Assembly: GCA_001798265.1 (NCBI GenBank)
Contig: MGRR01000025.1
Span: forward strand, 19,612 to 26,817
DNA from: Deltaproteobacteria bacterium RIFCSPHIGHO2_12_FULL_43_9
Lineage (GTDB): Bacteria; Bdellovibrionota; O2-12-FULL-43-9
Length of the DNA stretch: 7,206 nt
Reading direction: 5' to 3'
Shown piece by piece: positions 1 through 6,185 of this stretch (position 1 is its first letter; every line of letters begins with the position of its first letter). Under the pieces are notes generated by a model that was given only the letters and a program-made list of their open reading frames with translations, was not told the DNA's origin and searched no databases. Position numbers and translations under genes: made by a program.

Positions 1-445
1 AATATCGCCTTGCTATTTTAGTGTACCGGGAAATATCCTCCAACGTTATCCTTTTGTACTCACGTATTTTTTTTAGGATCGCACCATCAAATATGGACCG
101 ATTCAGAATTTCGTTTTCTATTTCGGGATCAACCCTATATTTCGGCACCCTGGGTTCGATGAGCGCCCTAACCTTAGGATTTGATTCTTCGCTTTTAGAT
201 GCCTTGTCAAAATTATGCGCGTTATCATACTCTCTTCTTTTTTCTGAACGGGACAGGATTAAGTACGCCTCTTCGACCTTTGATAATGTGTTTCTTCTCT
301 CTTCATCGTCCACACCGGTGTATGCAACCAGTGAATTCTCCCCATATGCAGCCTTGAGCCTAAGATAAGCTTTGGTTATTTCTCTCACGGAGGCAGAAGG
401 AAGCACTTCCAAAACATCATAATAGTTACTATCTATCTCTTTCAT
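1..445 (-). CDS. J-domain-like plus RodZ-type helix-turn-helix protein (C-terminus cut by window edge)
   Basis: Translating the minus strand from ATG 445-443 gives 148 residues that run off the left edge. Residues 8-74 have the J-domain pattern: helix I (YYDVLEVLPSAS), helix II (about 20-35), helix III (about 48-65, VEEAYLIL) and the closing EKRREYD. The HPD tripeptide needed to stimulate DnaK is missing; the helix II-III loop reads AYGENS. A charged linker (75-112) leads to an HTH at about 119-148 (GAILKKIREYKRITLEDIS, then TKI), the pattern of the RodZ/Xre-type cytoplasmic domain. Family relatives usually continue into a membrane span, which cannot be seen here. The start is supported by AAGGG nine bases upstream and by the J-domain beginning at residue 8. 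The gene overlaps the end of the MinD-like gene by 17 nt, so the two are probably translationally coupled. A role as chaperone co-factor is unlikely without HPD; an adaptor or cell-shape role is inference. Confidence 0.85.
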   Translation of the reverse strand, partial: MKEIDSNYYDVLEVLPSASVREITKAYLRLKAAYGENSLVAYTGVDDEERRNTLSKVEEAYLILSRSEKRREYDNAHNFDKASKSEESNPKVRALIEPRVPKYRVDPEIENEILNRSIFDGAILKKIREYKRITLEDISRYTKIARRY

Positions 446-1418
446 TCGCCAGTACCCTTGCAATCCTATCAAGATTAATTCCCAAAGAACTGTGCGGAAA
501 TTCTATGAGGAGTGGCCTCCTTTTCCTCACACTCTGCCAAACATAGTTGTCGTATTCCAACGCCCCGAGATAGTCCAATTCTATCCCCCAATATTTATGA
601 AAAATCGATCGGATGCCAAATCCTATCTCTGCATCACCCTCGCATCTGGCCATATTCACAATAAGCTTTGGACGGAAATCATTTAAAAGGGCAAAAAACA
701 TCTCTCCATTTTCTTTGTCTATCTTTCTGATTTCTTCAATCAGGGCAACAGGCGACTTTAGTGGATTATTGCCGATTTTTTTCATACCCTCGGCTATTAA
801 ATCAGCCACATGCATCTCTTGTGCTTTGGTATTGAGTCTTCTATAAAACGCGCTCTTTACAAATCTATAGGCATTCTCAACCGATGTAGGTTCCGGAGAT
901 AGGGATAGAATCATTTTATCGGCCGCCAGAAAGAAATCGATTGTATTGAAATTTGTCCCCGCGCCTAAATCGAACAGGATATAATCGAAATGCAATTTTT
1001 TCAGACGATCTAATAGTTTTTGCTTCAATAAAAATGAAAGGTTAGCAACCGTTAAGGAATCCTTCGCCCCATTGATTATCCATAAATTTTCAATTCCAGT
1101 CGGTGAAATGACCCTACCTATTTTGGAATACTTCCCCTCCAGGAAATCACTCAATGTCCTATTCTGCGCCCCGACACCGAGGCAGGTATGCAGATTCGCG
1201 CTCCCAAAATCGAGATCAACGAGAAGCACCCTGAAACCCTGCGCGGCTAATGAAACACCCAGATTAACGGTAATTAATGTTTTACCAACACCACCTTTTC
1301 CGCCACCGACGGCCCAAATCTCTCTTCTCGGATTATGAACAGAAATTATTTTTTTTGGTTCTGCTTCACCGATTAATTCTGTTTCATTTGGTATTAAAGT
1401 TACCTGCTCCTGTTCCAT
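429..1418 (-). CDS. MinD/FlhG-like ParA-family ATPase
   Basis: This is a 329-residue P-loop ATPase of the MinD/ParA/FlhG (YlxH) group. It has a deviant Walker A, GKGGVGKT, at residues 40-47 with signature Lys41 and Lys46. A Walker A' segment follows (VLLVDLDFGSANLH, about 64-77), and the switch II region reads FDLGAG. The C-terminal part carries RCEGDAEIGFGIRSIF and a VWQSVRKRRPLL stretch, which I recall from the orphan MinD-like proteins of Deltaproteobacteria. Proteins of this group dimerise on ATP and act on membranes or polar structures to place division, flagellar or other machinery. The about 33-residue N-terminal tail before the P-loop is charged and probably disordered. ATG 1418 is preceded in frame by TAA three codons upstream, so it is the longest start; no good Shine-Dalgarno is visible. 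The next gene overlaps its 3' end. It is not a classical minD, because no minC or minE is seen; flhG is possible but there are no flagellar neighbours. Confidence 0.9.
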   Translation of the reverse strand: MEQEQVTLIPNETELIGEAEPKKIISVHNPRREIWAVGGGKGGVGKTLITVNLGVSLAAQGFRVLLVDLDFGSANLHTCLGVGAQNRTLSDFLEGKYSKIGRVISPTGIENLWIINGAKDSLTVANLSFLLKQKLLDRLKKLHFDYILFDLGAGTNFNTIDFFLAADKMILSLSPEPTSVENAYRFVKSAFYRRLNTKAQEMHVADLIAEGMKKIGNNPLKSPVALIEEIRKIDKENGEMFFALLNDFRPKLIVNMARCEGDAEIGFGIRSIFHKYWGIELDYLGALEYDNYVWQSVRKRRPLLIEFPHSSLGINLDRIARVLANERDR

Positions 1419-1657
1419 ATAGTGTTAGATATCGGATGGTGGTCCTGAAATATTAAATTTTGTTAAGGATACAACCCAGTGCTGTAGTGCGTTATTTTCT
1501 TCGCATATAACCTATTGTTATTACTAGTCTATTTATAACTGCGAACCCCATTGCGCAGCGTGTTACAGATTGCCGAAAAAAATATCAAAATATATTTTTC
1601 TTATGGATCTTAACGACTTGAAATCATTAATAAATTTTTTTTGAATTCTTATGGCTC

Positions 1658-1674
1658 TTGGCATACCAACTGCA
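1658..1674 (+). promoter_or_regulatory. Candidate sigma-54 (-24/-12) promoter
   Basis: The stretch TTGGCATACCAACTGCA matches the consensus YTGGCACG-N4-TTGCW at all but three defined positions. The invariant GG and GC dinucleotides are exactly ten bases apart (GG 1660-1661, GC 1672-1673). Transcription would start near 1685, leaving a leader of about 25 nt before ATG 1710 that contains the strong GGAGG. The position is thus sensible for the lipid kinase gene. A sigma-54 activator is encoded about 3 kb downstream. No activator-binding site was identified, and a chance match in AT-rich DNA cannot be excluded. Confidence 0.5.
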
Positions 1675-1698
1675 ACTAAGTTAGAAATAGCAAACATC

Positions 1699-1707
1699 GG
1701 GGAGGAG
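1699..1707 (+). promoter_or_regulatory. Strong Shine-Dalgarno for the lipid kinase gene
   Basis: GGGGAGGAG sits just before ATG 1710 and is the strongest ribosome binding site in the window. The GGAGG core (1701-1705) leaves only four bases to the start, which is slightly tight. No alternative start codon lies nearby in frame, so ATG 1710 is kept. Confidence 0.8.
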
Positions 1708-1709
1708 AG

Positions 1710-2375
1710 ATGTTTTCTTTCGAGTATACACTAAGAAGAAAACTGCAGACTGGACGGGTAACAACCCGCAATCAAATACAGCTCTTTAGAAAACTCTATC
1801 ACATGCTGAATGGCGCAGCACTGGCATTCCTCTATCTCCATTTAATTAAATCGCACCAGACAGCGCTGTGGCTCATTGGAATTGGTGGCGGGTTTGTTAT
1901 TACAGCGGATCTTTTAAGATTATATTATCAGCCCCTAAACAGATTTGTTCTAAAGCTTACCGGACCGATAACAAGACGAGAAGAGATTCACACATATAGC
2001 TCCATGGTGTCATTTATTATAGCCTCCTTTATAGCTGTTTTGGTCTTTCCACCGGCGATAGCTTCACTTGCCCTGCTTTTACTCGCCTTTAGTGATCCGG
2101 CAGCATCTATCATAGGAATATTATACGGAGAAGAGAAGTTTCATAACGGAAAATCCCTCCAGGGTTCACTCGCATGCTTTGCGGTAGCCTTTATAACAAT
2201 TCTCATCTTCGTTTCCAATCAACATCTTGCTTCAACAAACTTTATTTCAATAGCATTCGTTGGCGCACTGGCAACAACAGTTGCCGAACTCTCCATTATT
2301 AAAGTCGATGATAATTTCTCAATACCTATCTTAGGTGGCGCAGCTACCTGGCTTGCTTTAGCCCTGCTTGGATAA
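1710..2375 (+). CDS. SEC59/DGK1/VTE5-family membrane lipid (polyprenol/diacylglycerol/phytol) kinase
   Basis: This is a 221-residue, very hydrophobic protein with about six or seven membrane spans. It carries the signatures of the SEC59/DGK1/VTE5 superfamily, related to CDP-diglyceride synthetase, whose known members phosphorylate dolichol, diacylglycerol or phytol using CTP. They are: RKLYH at residues 27-31 near the N-terminus, TADLLRL around 65-71, SDPAAS at 128-133 (the acidic membrane motif), GKSLQGSL at 147-154, and AE at 192-193 followed by VDDNFSIPILGG at 199-210. The size is typical of bacterial members. The N-terminal about 25 residues are basic and cytoplasmic. The substrate cannot be told from sequence; salvage of isoprenoid alcohols or phosphatidate formation are the main options. 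The gene stands alone, with a strong Shine-Dalgarno and a likely sigma-54 promoter upstream, and it ends just before a repeat element. Annotation pipelines may call it a phosphatidate cytidylyltransferase, which I think less accurate. Confidence 0.85.
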   Translation: MFSFEYTLRRKLQTGRVTTRNQIQLFRKLYHMLNGAALAFLYLHLIKSHQTALWLIGIGGGFVITADLLRLYYQPLNRFVLKLTGPITRREEIHTYSSMVSFIIASFIAVLVFPPAIASLALLLLAFSDPAASIIGILYGEEKFHNGKSLQGSLACFAVAFITILIFVSNQHLASTNFISIAFVGALATTVAELSIIKVDDNFSIPILGGAATWLALALLG

Positions 2376-2390
2376 TCACAAAATTAATGT

Positions 2391-2431
2391 ACTAACTTAA
2401 GAGGCTCTTTCCGTTTTTTGGTGGAGGCTGA
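2391..2431 (+). repeat. Left copy of a diverged direct repeat flanking the element
   Basis: The segment beginning ACTAACTTAAGAGG and ending GTGGAGGCT recurs in diverged form at 2742-2777 (ACTAACTTGAGAAG ... GTGGTTAGGCT). The first 20 bases agree at 16 positions; the remainder aligns with small gaps in the T-run and before AGGCT. The copy overlaps the left terminal inverted repeat. Origin by duplication during insertion or by an older repeat insertion is inference. Confidence 0.5.
2403..2424 (+). repeat. Left terminal inverted repeat, 22 bp
   Basis: It runs from GGCTCTTTCCG through a T6 run to GGTGG and is the exact reverse complement of 2692-2713. With the outer TTAAG the similarity extends a few bases further with a one-base offset. 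Confidence 0.9.
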
Positions 2432-2455
2432 TCATGATATACAACAGTGTCTCGT

Positions 2456-2532
2456 ACGTCATCCTGAGCCGAAGGCGAAGGATCTCTTCACAATTTAGCG
2501 GGAGATCCTTCGCCTTCGGCTCAGGATGACGT
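2456..2532. repeat. Perfect 31-bp inverted repeat (hairpin) with 15-nt loop
   Basis: Arms 2456-2486 and 2502-2532 are exact reverse complements over 31 bases, separated by 15 nt (2487-2501). The arm contains GTCATCCTGAG and GAAGGATCTC, a motif I recall seeing as a dispersed intergenic repeat in many bacterial genomes. A transcript from either strand would form a very stable stem. It is not followed by a T-run, so it is not a standard intrinsic terminator, though it could protect or delimit the 3' end of the lipid kinase mRNA. The identity of the arms suggests recent insertion or gene conversion. Confidence 0.95.
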
Positions 2533-2540
2533 TGCTTCGC

Positions 2541-2553
2541 CTCAGGATGACGT
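2541..2553 (+). repeat. Extra partial copy of the hairpin arm
   Basis: CTCAGGATGACGT at 2541-2553 repeats the end of the right arm (2520-2532) exactly, and the preceding GCTTCGC resembles the arm's CGCCTTCGG. It could compete with the right arm for pairing with 2456-2468. It is probably the remnant of a second repeat unit. Confidence 0.75.
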
Positions 2554-2604
2554 CAGCAAGGTTCCACTAAATTCCGGAAAGACCCATTCTGCGAGCCGAA
2601 TGCA

Positions 2605-2632
2605 GCTTGCCACTGGCGTAACAGTGGTAAGC
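2605..2632. repeat. Small hairpin inside the element
   Basis: GCTTGCCACTG (2605-2615) pairs with CAGTGGTAAGC (2622-2632) over 11 positions with one G-T wobble, around a 6-nt loop GCGTAA. No T-run follows. It may be part of the folded structure of the element. Confidence 0.65.
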
Positions 2633-2691
2633 GTAGCAAACAACAGCATAAGTAAAGTTGCGAAAAGCCTTGACCAGTATCTTCCCACTCC

Positions 2692-2713
2692 CCACCAAAA
2701 AACGGAAAGAGCC
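2692..2713 (-). repeat. Right terminal inverted repeat, 22 bp
   Basis: It is the exact reverse complement of 2403-2424. It is followed by GGCTTAA, which mirrors the CTTAAGA before the left copy with one base offset. Confidence 0.9.
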
Positions 2714-2741
2714 GGCTTAAATGCAACACGCGTCATATAGC

Positions 2742-2777
2742 ACTAACTTGAGAAGAGCTTTGTTTTGTGGTTAGGCT
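2742..2777 (+). repeat. Right copy of the diverged direct repeat, just before the kinase gene
   Basis: This copy begins ACTAACTTGAGA and ends TTAGGCT, matching 2391-2431 with substitutions and short gaps. It fills most of the leader of the histidine kinase gene, so any promoter or translation signal of that gene lies in repeat-derived DNA. No convincing -35/-10 pair was found. Confidence 0.45.
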
Positions 2778-2783
2778 CGTTAT

Positions 2784-4820
2784 ATGAATGCAATATCTGT
2801 ATCAGCGTTAATTGCTGCTTTTGTCACTACAAGTCTAAGTATAGCTGTATTAATCAGGGAGCGGCGTCAGGCGCAACATTTTATCTATGCTATTCTTTGC
2901 TTTACTCTCTCTGTCTGGAATTTAACCTATTTTCTAAGTGAGGTTACTGACGCACCAACGCTAAAAATGTTAAATGTTCTACTGACGGTTTTTCTGGGTC
3001 CGCTCACACTGCATTTTATTCTCTCCATAATGAAGGAGGTCGGAGAACGCCATTTAAAGAGCATTTTTCCAGCCTATATCGGAGCGATTTTTCTTGGAAT
3101 TCTTGCGCTTTTTTTGCTTAATAATTTCCCTATCATAGCGGCGATTCTGGATCTCTATGCATTAGGGTGTGTTCTTTTCGCTCTTGCTTTGATCTGGAAT
3201 TCAATTAATCACCTTGATGAAGGGAGGATAATAAAAAACTGGAAATACATATTCTGGGGTGGGGTTGTTGTGGCGGCAACAGCTTTGACAGATTTTCTTC
3301 CAAAAACAGGCATACAATTTCCGGCAATTGGAAACATTTTAATGGTCATTTATCTCTATTTTCTATTTCAGTACATAAGCAAGGGGAGGGTATTTGAATT
3401 CGAAGAGCTGATGGCCAAAGTGGTTCATTTTGCCGTTATAGTTTTAACCCTGACCATAATCTACCTCCTCCTGGTTTCGTGGGTCGGAAACAAATCATGG
3501 CTCTTCGTTTTTAACACGGGTATCGCTTCATTCGTAATACTGGTTCTATTCGAGCCAATAAAATCTGCCTCTGAAAAATTTACCAAGAAATTTATTCTCC
3601 GAGGACAAACCACTTTGCAACCCCAGATAGAGAAAGCAGTTTCTCATATGATCGGCGTCGTTGACATAAAAGAATTAAGCGACAAAATCTTATCATCATT
3701 CGAGCAGACTTTTCAGTCAGAACATGCAATTTTATTTTTACTGGATCATGCCGGTTTTAAATTTATTCTTAGGGGAGAATCCGGCGAACCCGTCTCGCAG
3801 ATCAAAACTATTTTAAGCAATGATGAATTAGTTGAGCAGTTAACCCAGTTTCCAGACCCTCCCCTTATTCTCGACGATCTATGTCAGGCCAGGGCTGAAT
3901 TACCCATAGGGGCTGAGCGGTCAAAGTTAGACAGCCTTGCAAGACATGGGGAACAGATAGGGGTTGGAATAATCTATCCTATATTACTTGATAATAAGCT
4001 TTTGGGATTTTGTGGATTTAAAATCAGTGCCTTCTTTTCACATCACCAACTCGCACTTTTTCAAAAAATCACCAACCAGTTTGCGATAGCACTTAAACAG
4101 ATTGAGGGCTATCAGCGCATATTACAGAGAGACCGGCTTGCATCCCTTGGTGAAATGGCTGCTGGTCTCGCACATGAAATCAGAAACCCTTTGGGTGCGA
4201 TAAAGGGTGCGGCCCAGCAACTTTTGCCACCCCAAGAAGAGGGGTTTATCCCGTTAGAAGTCCAAAATGAACTTTTAAATGTAATCGTTGAGGAAACAAA
4301 CAGACTAAATCATGTAGTTTCACAGTTCCTTGGCTACGCGAGACCCTATAATCAGAAAAGAGAAAAGGCCTCCCTGAATGAGGTTGTCATCAAAACCGTA
4401 GACATCGTCTCCAAAGATCTTCCCGAGGGAGTAGCCCTAAGTTATAATTGCAATCCTTATCTTAAAGATATAGAAATAGATCCGGAGCAGATTCGTCAGG
4501 TTATCTTGAACCTGCTCCTCAATTCAATCCAATCGATTGAGAATAAGGGGAGTGTCGCGATCCAAACCGATATCGAAAATGGTTCACAAAGGATTATTAT
4601 AACCGACAATGGCTGTGGAATTCCGGAAGATGTGAAAGGAAAGCTCTTTATACCGTTTTTTACAACAAGAAAAGGAGGAACAGGGCTTGGACTTCCAATC
4701 TGTCAAAGGATAATTCAGGCTCATTCCGGTTTAATCGACATCCAGAGTGAAATTGGAAAGGGTACTAAGGTTACTCTACTTCTTCCATACAAGAAAAACG
4801 AAAAGGCGCGAAATTACTAG
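2784..4820 (+). CDS. Multi-span membrane GAF histidine kinase (NtrB-like catalytic core)
   Basis: This 678-residue sensor kinase has about nine hydrophobic segments in residues 1-260, reminiscent of 7TM-type sensor modules. A GAF-like domain follows at roughly 285-438 and the HisKA domain starts near 445. The phospho-acceptor is His464 in AHEIRNP, preceded by RLASLGEMAAG. The ATPase domain shows the N-box (NLLLNSIQ, Asn580), the G1 box DNGCGIP (608-614), FIPFFTTR, and the G2 box GTGLGLP (632-638). All catalytic elements are intact. The core resembles NtrB/AtoS/ZraS kinases that partner sigma-54 activators. The long membrane part suggests sensing in or near the membrane, and the GAF domain may bind a small ligand; neither signal can be named. 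It differs from PrsK kinases, which share the 7TM-GAF layout but have an unusual H-box. ATG 2784 is the first start after an in-frame TAG at 2772; no clear Shine-Dalgarno precedes it. The stop abuts the regulator start. Confidence 0.93.
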   Translation: MNAISVSALIAAFVTTSLSIAVLIRERRQAQHFIYAILCFTLSVWNLTYFLSEVTDAPTLKMLNVLLTVFLGPLTLHFILSIMKEVGERHLKSIFPAYIGAIFLGILALFLLNNFPIIAAILDLYALGCVLFALALIWNSINHLDEGRIIKNWKYIFWGGVVVAATALTDFLPKTGIQFPAIGNILMVIYLYFLFQYISKGRVFEFEELMAKVVHFAVIVLTLTIIYLLLVSWVGNKSWLFVFNTGIASFVILVLFEPIKSASEKFTKKFILRGQTTLQPQIEKAVSHMIGVVDIKELSDKILSSFEQTFQSEHAILFLLDHAGFKFILRGESGEPVSQIKTILSNDELVEQLTQFPDPPLILDDLCQARAELPIGAERSKLDSLARHGEQIGVGIIYPILLDNKLLGFCGFKISAFFSHHQLALFQKITNQFAIALKQIEGYQRILQRDRLASLGEMAAGLAHEIRNPLGAIKGAAQQLLPPQEEGFIPLEVQNELLNVIVEETNRLNHVVSQFLGYARPYNQKREKASLNEVVIKTVDIVSKDLPEGVALSYNCNPYLKDIEIDPEQIRQVILNLLLNSIQSIENKGSVAIQTDIENGSQRIIITDNGCGIPEDVKGKLFIPFFTTRKGGTGLGLPICQRIIQAHSGLIDIQSEIGKGTKVTLLLPYKKNEKARNY

Positions 4821-6185
4821 ATGATTCCTAAAATATTAATAGTCGATGATGAACAAAATTTGAGAAAGGTTCTCTCTTCACTGATCAAGAGGCTTGGCTT
4901 TGAACCGGTTGAGGCTGACAATGGCTTTAGGGCGCTGGAGGAGTGCCGTACCCGGCAAATCTCTACTGTCATAACGGATCTGAGGATGCTTGGTATGGAT
5001 GGCTTAGATCTATTGAGGTCTTTAAACAGAAATTTTCCGCACCTTCCAGTCATAATGCTGACAGCGCATGGTACCATAGAAACAGCGGTTTCAGCCCTCA
5101 AGAACGGGGCCTTCGATTACATTACCAAGCCATTCGAACAACTAGAGATGAAGCGCATTATTTTAAACGCGATAAACACATTTGAAGCGAACCAGAAGGA
5201 ATATAAACCCCCATTTTTACACCCAGATCTGAAAATTATCGGCAAAACCTCTGTTATGGAGGCTGTTTTTAGTCTTGTAAAAAAGGTGGCGGATTCACCA
5301 TCCTCCGTCCTGATTATTGGAGAAAGCGGCACCGGTAAAGAGTTAATCGCGCAAGCCCTGCATAATCTTTCTTCACGGAAAGATAAACCATTTATTAAAG
5401 TAAATTGCGCGGCAATCCCCGAAAATTTAATAGAGAGTGAACTGTTTGGATACGAAAAGGGTGCCTTTACCGGGGCTCTCAATTCTAAACCTGGGAGATT
5501 CGAACTTGCGCACGAGGGAACCATTTTTCTGGATGAAATTGGAGAGATCCCGCTTGAGATGCAGGTCAAACTTTTGAGGGTTTTGCAGGAGAAGGAATTC
5601 GACCGTATCGGTGGGTTAAAAACAATTGAGGTGGATATCAGGCTGATATCGGCTACTAATAGCGAATTGGAAAAAAAGATTCAGAAGGGCGCATTTAGAG
5701 AGGACCTGTTTTATAGACTGAATGTGGTGCCAATACAATTGCCACCCCTTAGGGAAAGGAAAGAGGATATTCCTTTATTGGTTAACTATTTTCTTGATGA
5801 GTTTAATAAAAAGCTCAAAAGGTCGGTTCAGAGAATCTCGCCAGATATCATGGAAGCCTTCTCACTTTTCTATTGGCCCGGCAACATCAGGCAACTGGAG
5901 AATGTAATTGAAAGGATGGTACTCCTTACACCTACCGATGAATTAACACCTGACCAGCTACCACAGGAGATAAAAAGTCAGATATATACCTCCATGCCTG
6001 AATATAGGGCAAAGGGACTGAAGGAGGCTGTTAAGGAGACGACGCACAAGATGGAAAAAGAGCTTATTTTAGAAGCTCTTCAGGAAACATCCGGTAATGT
6101 AACCCAGGCCGCAAGGCAGCTTGGAATTAGCCGCAAAAGTTTGCAACTGAAGATGAAAGAATTTGATCTCCGTGAAAAGCTTTGA
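4821..6185 (+). CDS. NtrC-family sigma-54-dependent response regulator
   Basis: This 454-residue three-domain activator is full length for the family. The receiver (1-120) has Asp9/Asp10, phospho-acceptor Asp53, Thr81 and Lys103. The AAA+ domain (about 139-370) has Walker A GESGTGKE at 167-174, the sigma-54 contact loop GAFTGA at 214-219, Walker B GTIFLDEI at 233-240, and arginine-finger region FREDLFYRLNV at 292-302. WPGNIRQLENVI follows. A Fis-type HTH lies at about 410-454 (SGNVTQAARQLGISRKSL). When phosphorylated by its partner kinase it should assemble into a hexamer, bind upstream DNA and open sigma-54 promoters. ATG 4821 follows the kinase stop with no gap (TAGATG) and only a weak GGCG upstream, so translational coupling is likely. 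One oddity: the conserved Pro four residues after Asp53 is Leu57 (MLGMDG instead of MPGMDG), a one-base change. Target genes are unknown; a sigma-54-like site lies before the lipid kinase gene. Confidence 0.96.
   Translation: MIPKILIVDDEQNLRKVLSSLIKRLGFEPVEADNGFRALEECRTRQISTVITDLRMLGMDGLDLLRSLNRNFPHLPVIMLTAHGTIETAVSALKNGAFDYITKPFEQLEMKRIILNAINTFEANQKEYKPPFLHPDLKIIGKTSVMEAVFSLVKKVADSPSSVLIIGESGTGKELIAQALHNLSSRKDKPFIKVNCAAIPENLIESELFGYEKGAFTGALNSKPGRFELAHEGTIFLDEIGEIPLEMQVKLLRVLQEKEFDRIGGLKTIEVDIRLISATNSELEKKIQKGAFREDLFYRLNVVPIQLPPLRERKEDIPLLVNYFLDEFNKKLKRSVQRISPDIMEAFSLFYWPGNIRQLENVIERMVLLTPTDELTPDQLPQEIKSQIYTSMPEYRAKGLKEAVKETTHKMEKELILEALQETSGNVTQAARQLGISRKSLQLKMKEFDLREKL

Larger units (their letters stand above)
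1419..1709. promoter_or_regulatory. Divergent intergenic promoter region
   Basis: This 291-nt gap lies between two genes transcribed away from each other, so it must hold both promoters. It is AT-rich, especially from 1570 to 1650. It contains an imperfect inverted repeat at 1575-1600 (11-nt arms, 10 of 11 pairing, 4-nt loop CAAA) and a short ATAAC-N5-GTTAT repeat near 1507-1521 that could be an operator. The only promoter I can argue for is the -24/-12 site listed separately. I could not find a convincing -35/-10 pair for the leftward MinD-like gene. Confidence 0.5.
2397..2720. mobile_element. MITE-like non-coding element with terminal inverted repeats
   Basis: About 320 nt between the lipid kinase and histidine kinase genes is bounded by perfect 22-bp inverted repeats (2403-2424 and 2692-2713). 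Each is followed outward, after two or three bases, by TTAA (2397-2400 and 2717-2720), which could be a target duplication or the outer tip of the repeat. Inside are a perfect 31-bp hairpin, an extra partial copy of its arm, and a second hairpin. There is no transposase, so it would have to be mobilised in trans, as MITEs are. The gap holds no convincing gene. A short minus-strand frame (2736-2542, 64 codons) is present but looks incidental. A composite of two unrelated repeats is the main alternative. Confidence 0.55.

Noticed and set aside
21..368. 115-codon plus-strand frame at the left edge
   Set aside because: It lies antisense to the J-domain/HTH gene, whose motifs are clear on the minus strand; the plus frame has only low-complexity Ser/Leu-rich sequence.
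2456..2532. Rho-independent terminator for the lipid kinase gene
   Set aside because: The stem is strong but no T-run follows it on either strand, and it belongs to a repeat; a non-standard termination or protection role remains possible.
2542..2736. 64-codon minus-strand frame with a hydrophobic stretch inside the repeat element
   Set aside because: It spans the right terminal repeat and a hairpin, has no clear Shine-Dalgarno and no family resemblance I can name; it is most likely incidental. It would be worth revisiting if copies of the element keep the frame open.
2742..2790. Possible integron attC-like site before the kinase gene (ACTAAC ... TTAGGC ... GTTATAT)
   Set aside because: The inner L'' and L' boxes are not complementary, the span is too short for an attC site, and neither an integrase nor cassette-like genes are present.
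2784..4820. PrsK-type PEP-CTERM system sensor kinase
   Set aside because: The membrane-GAF layout is similar, but the H-box is the ordinary HEIRNP type rather than the divergent PrsK form, and no exosortase or PEP-CTERM genes are present.
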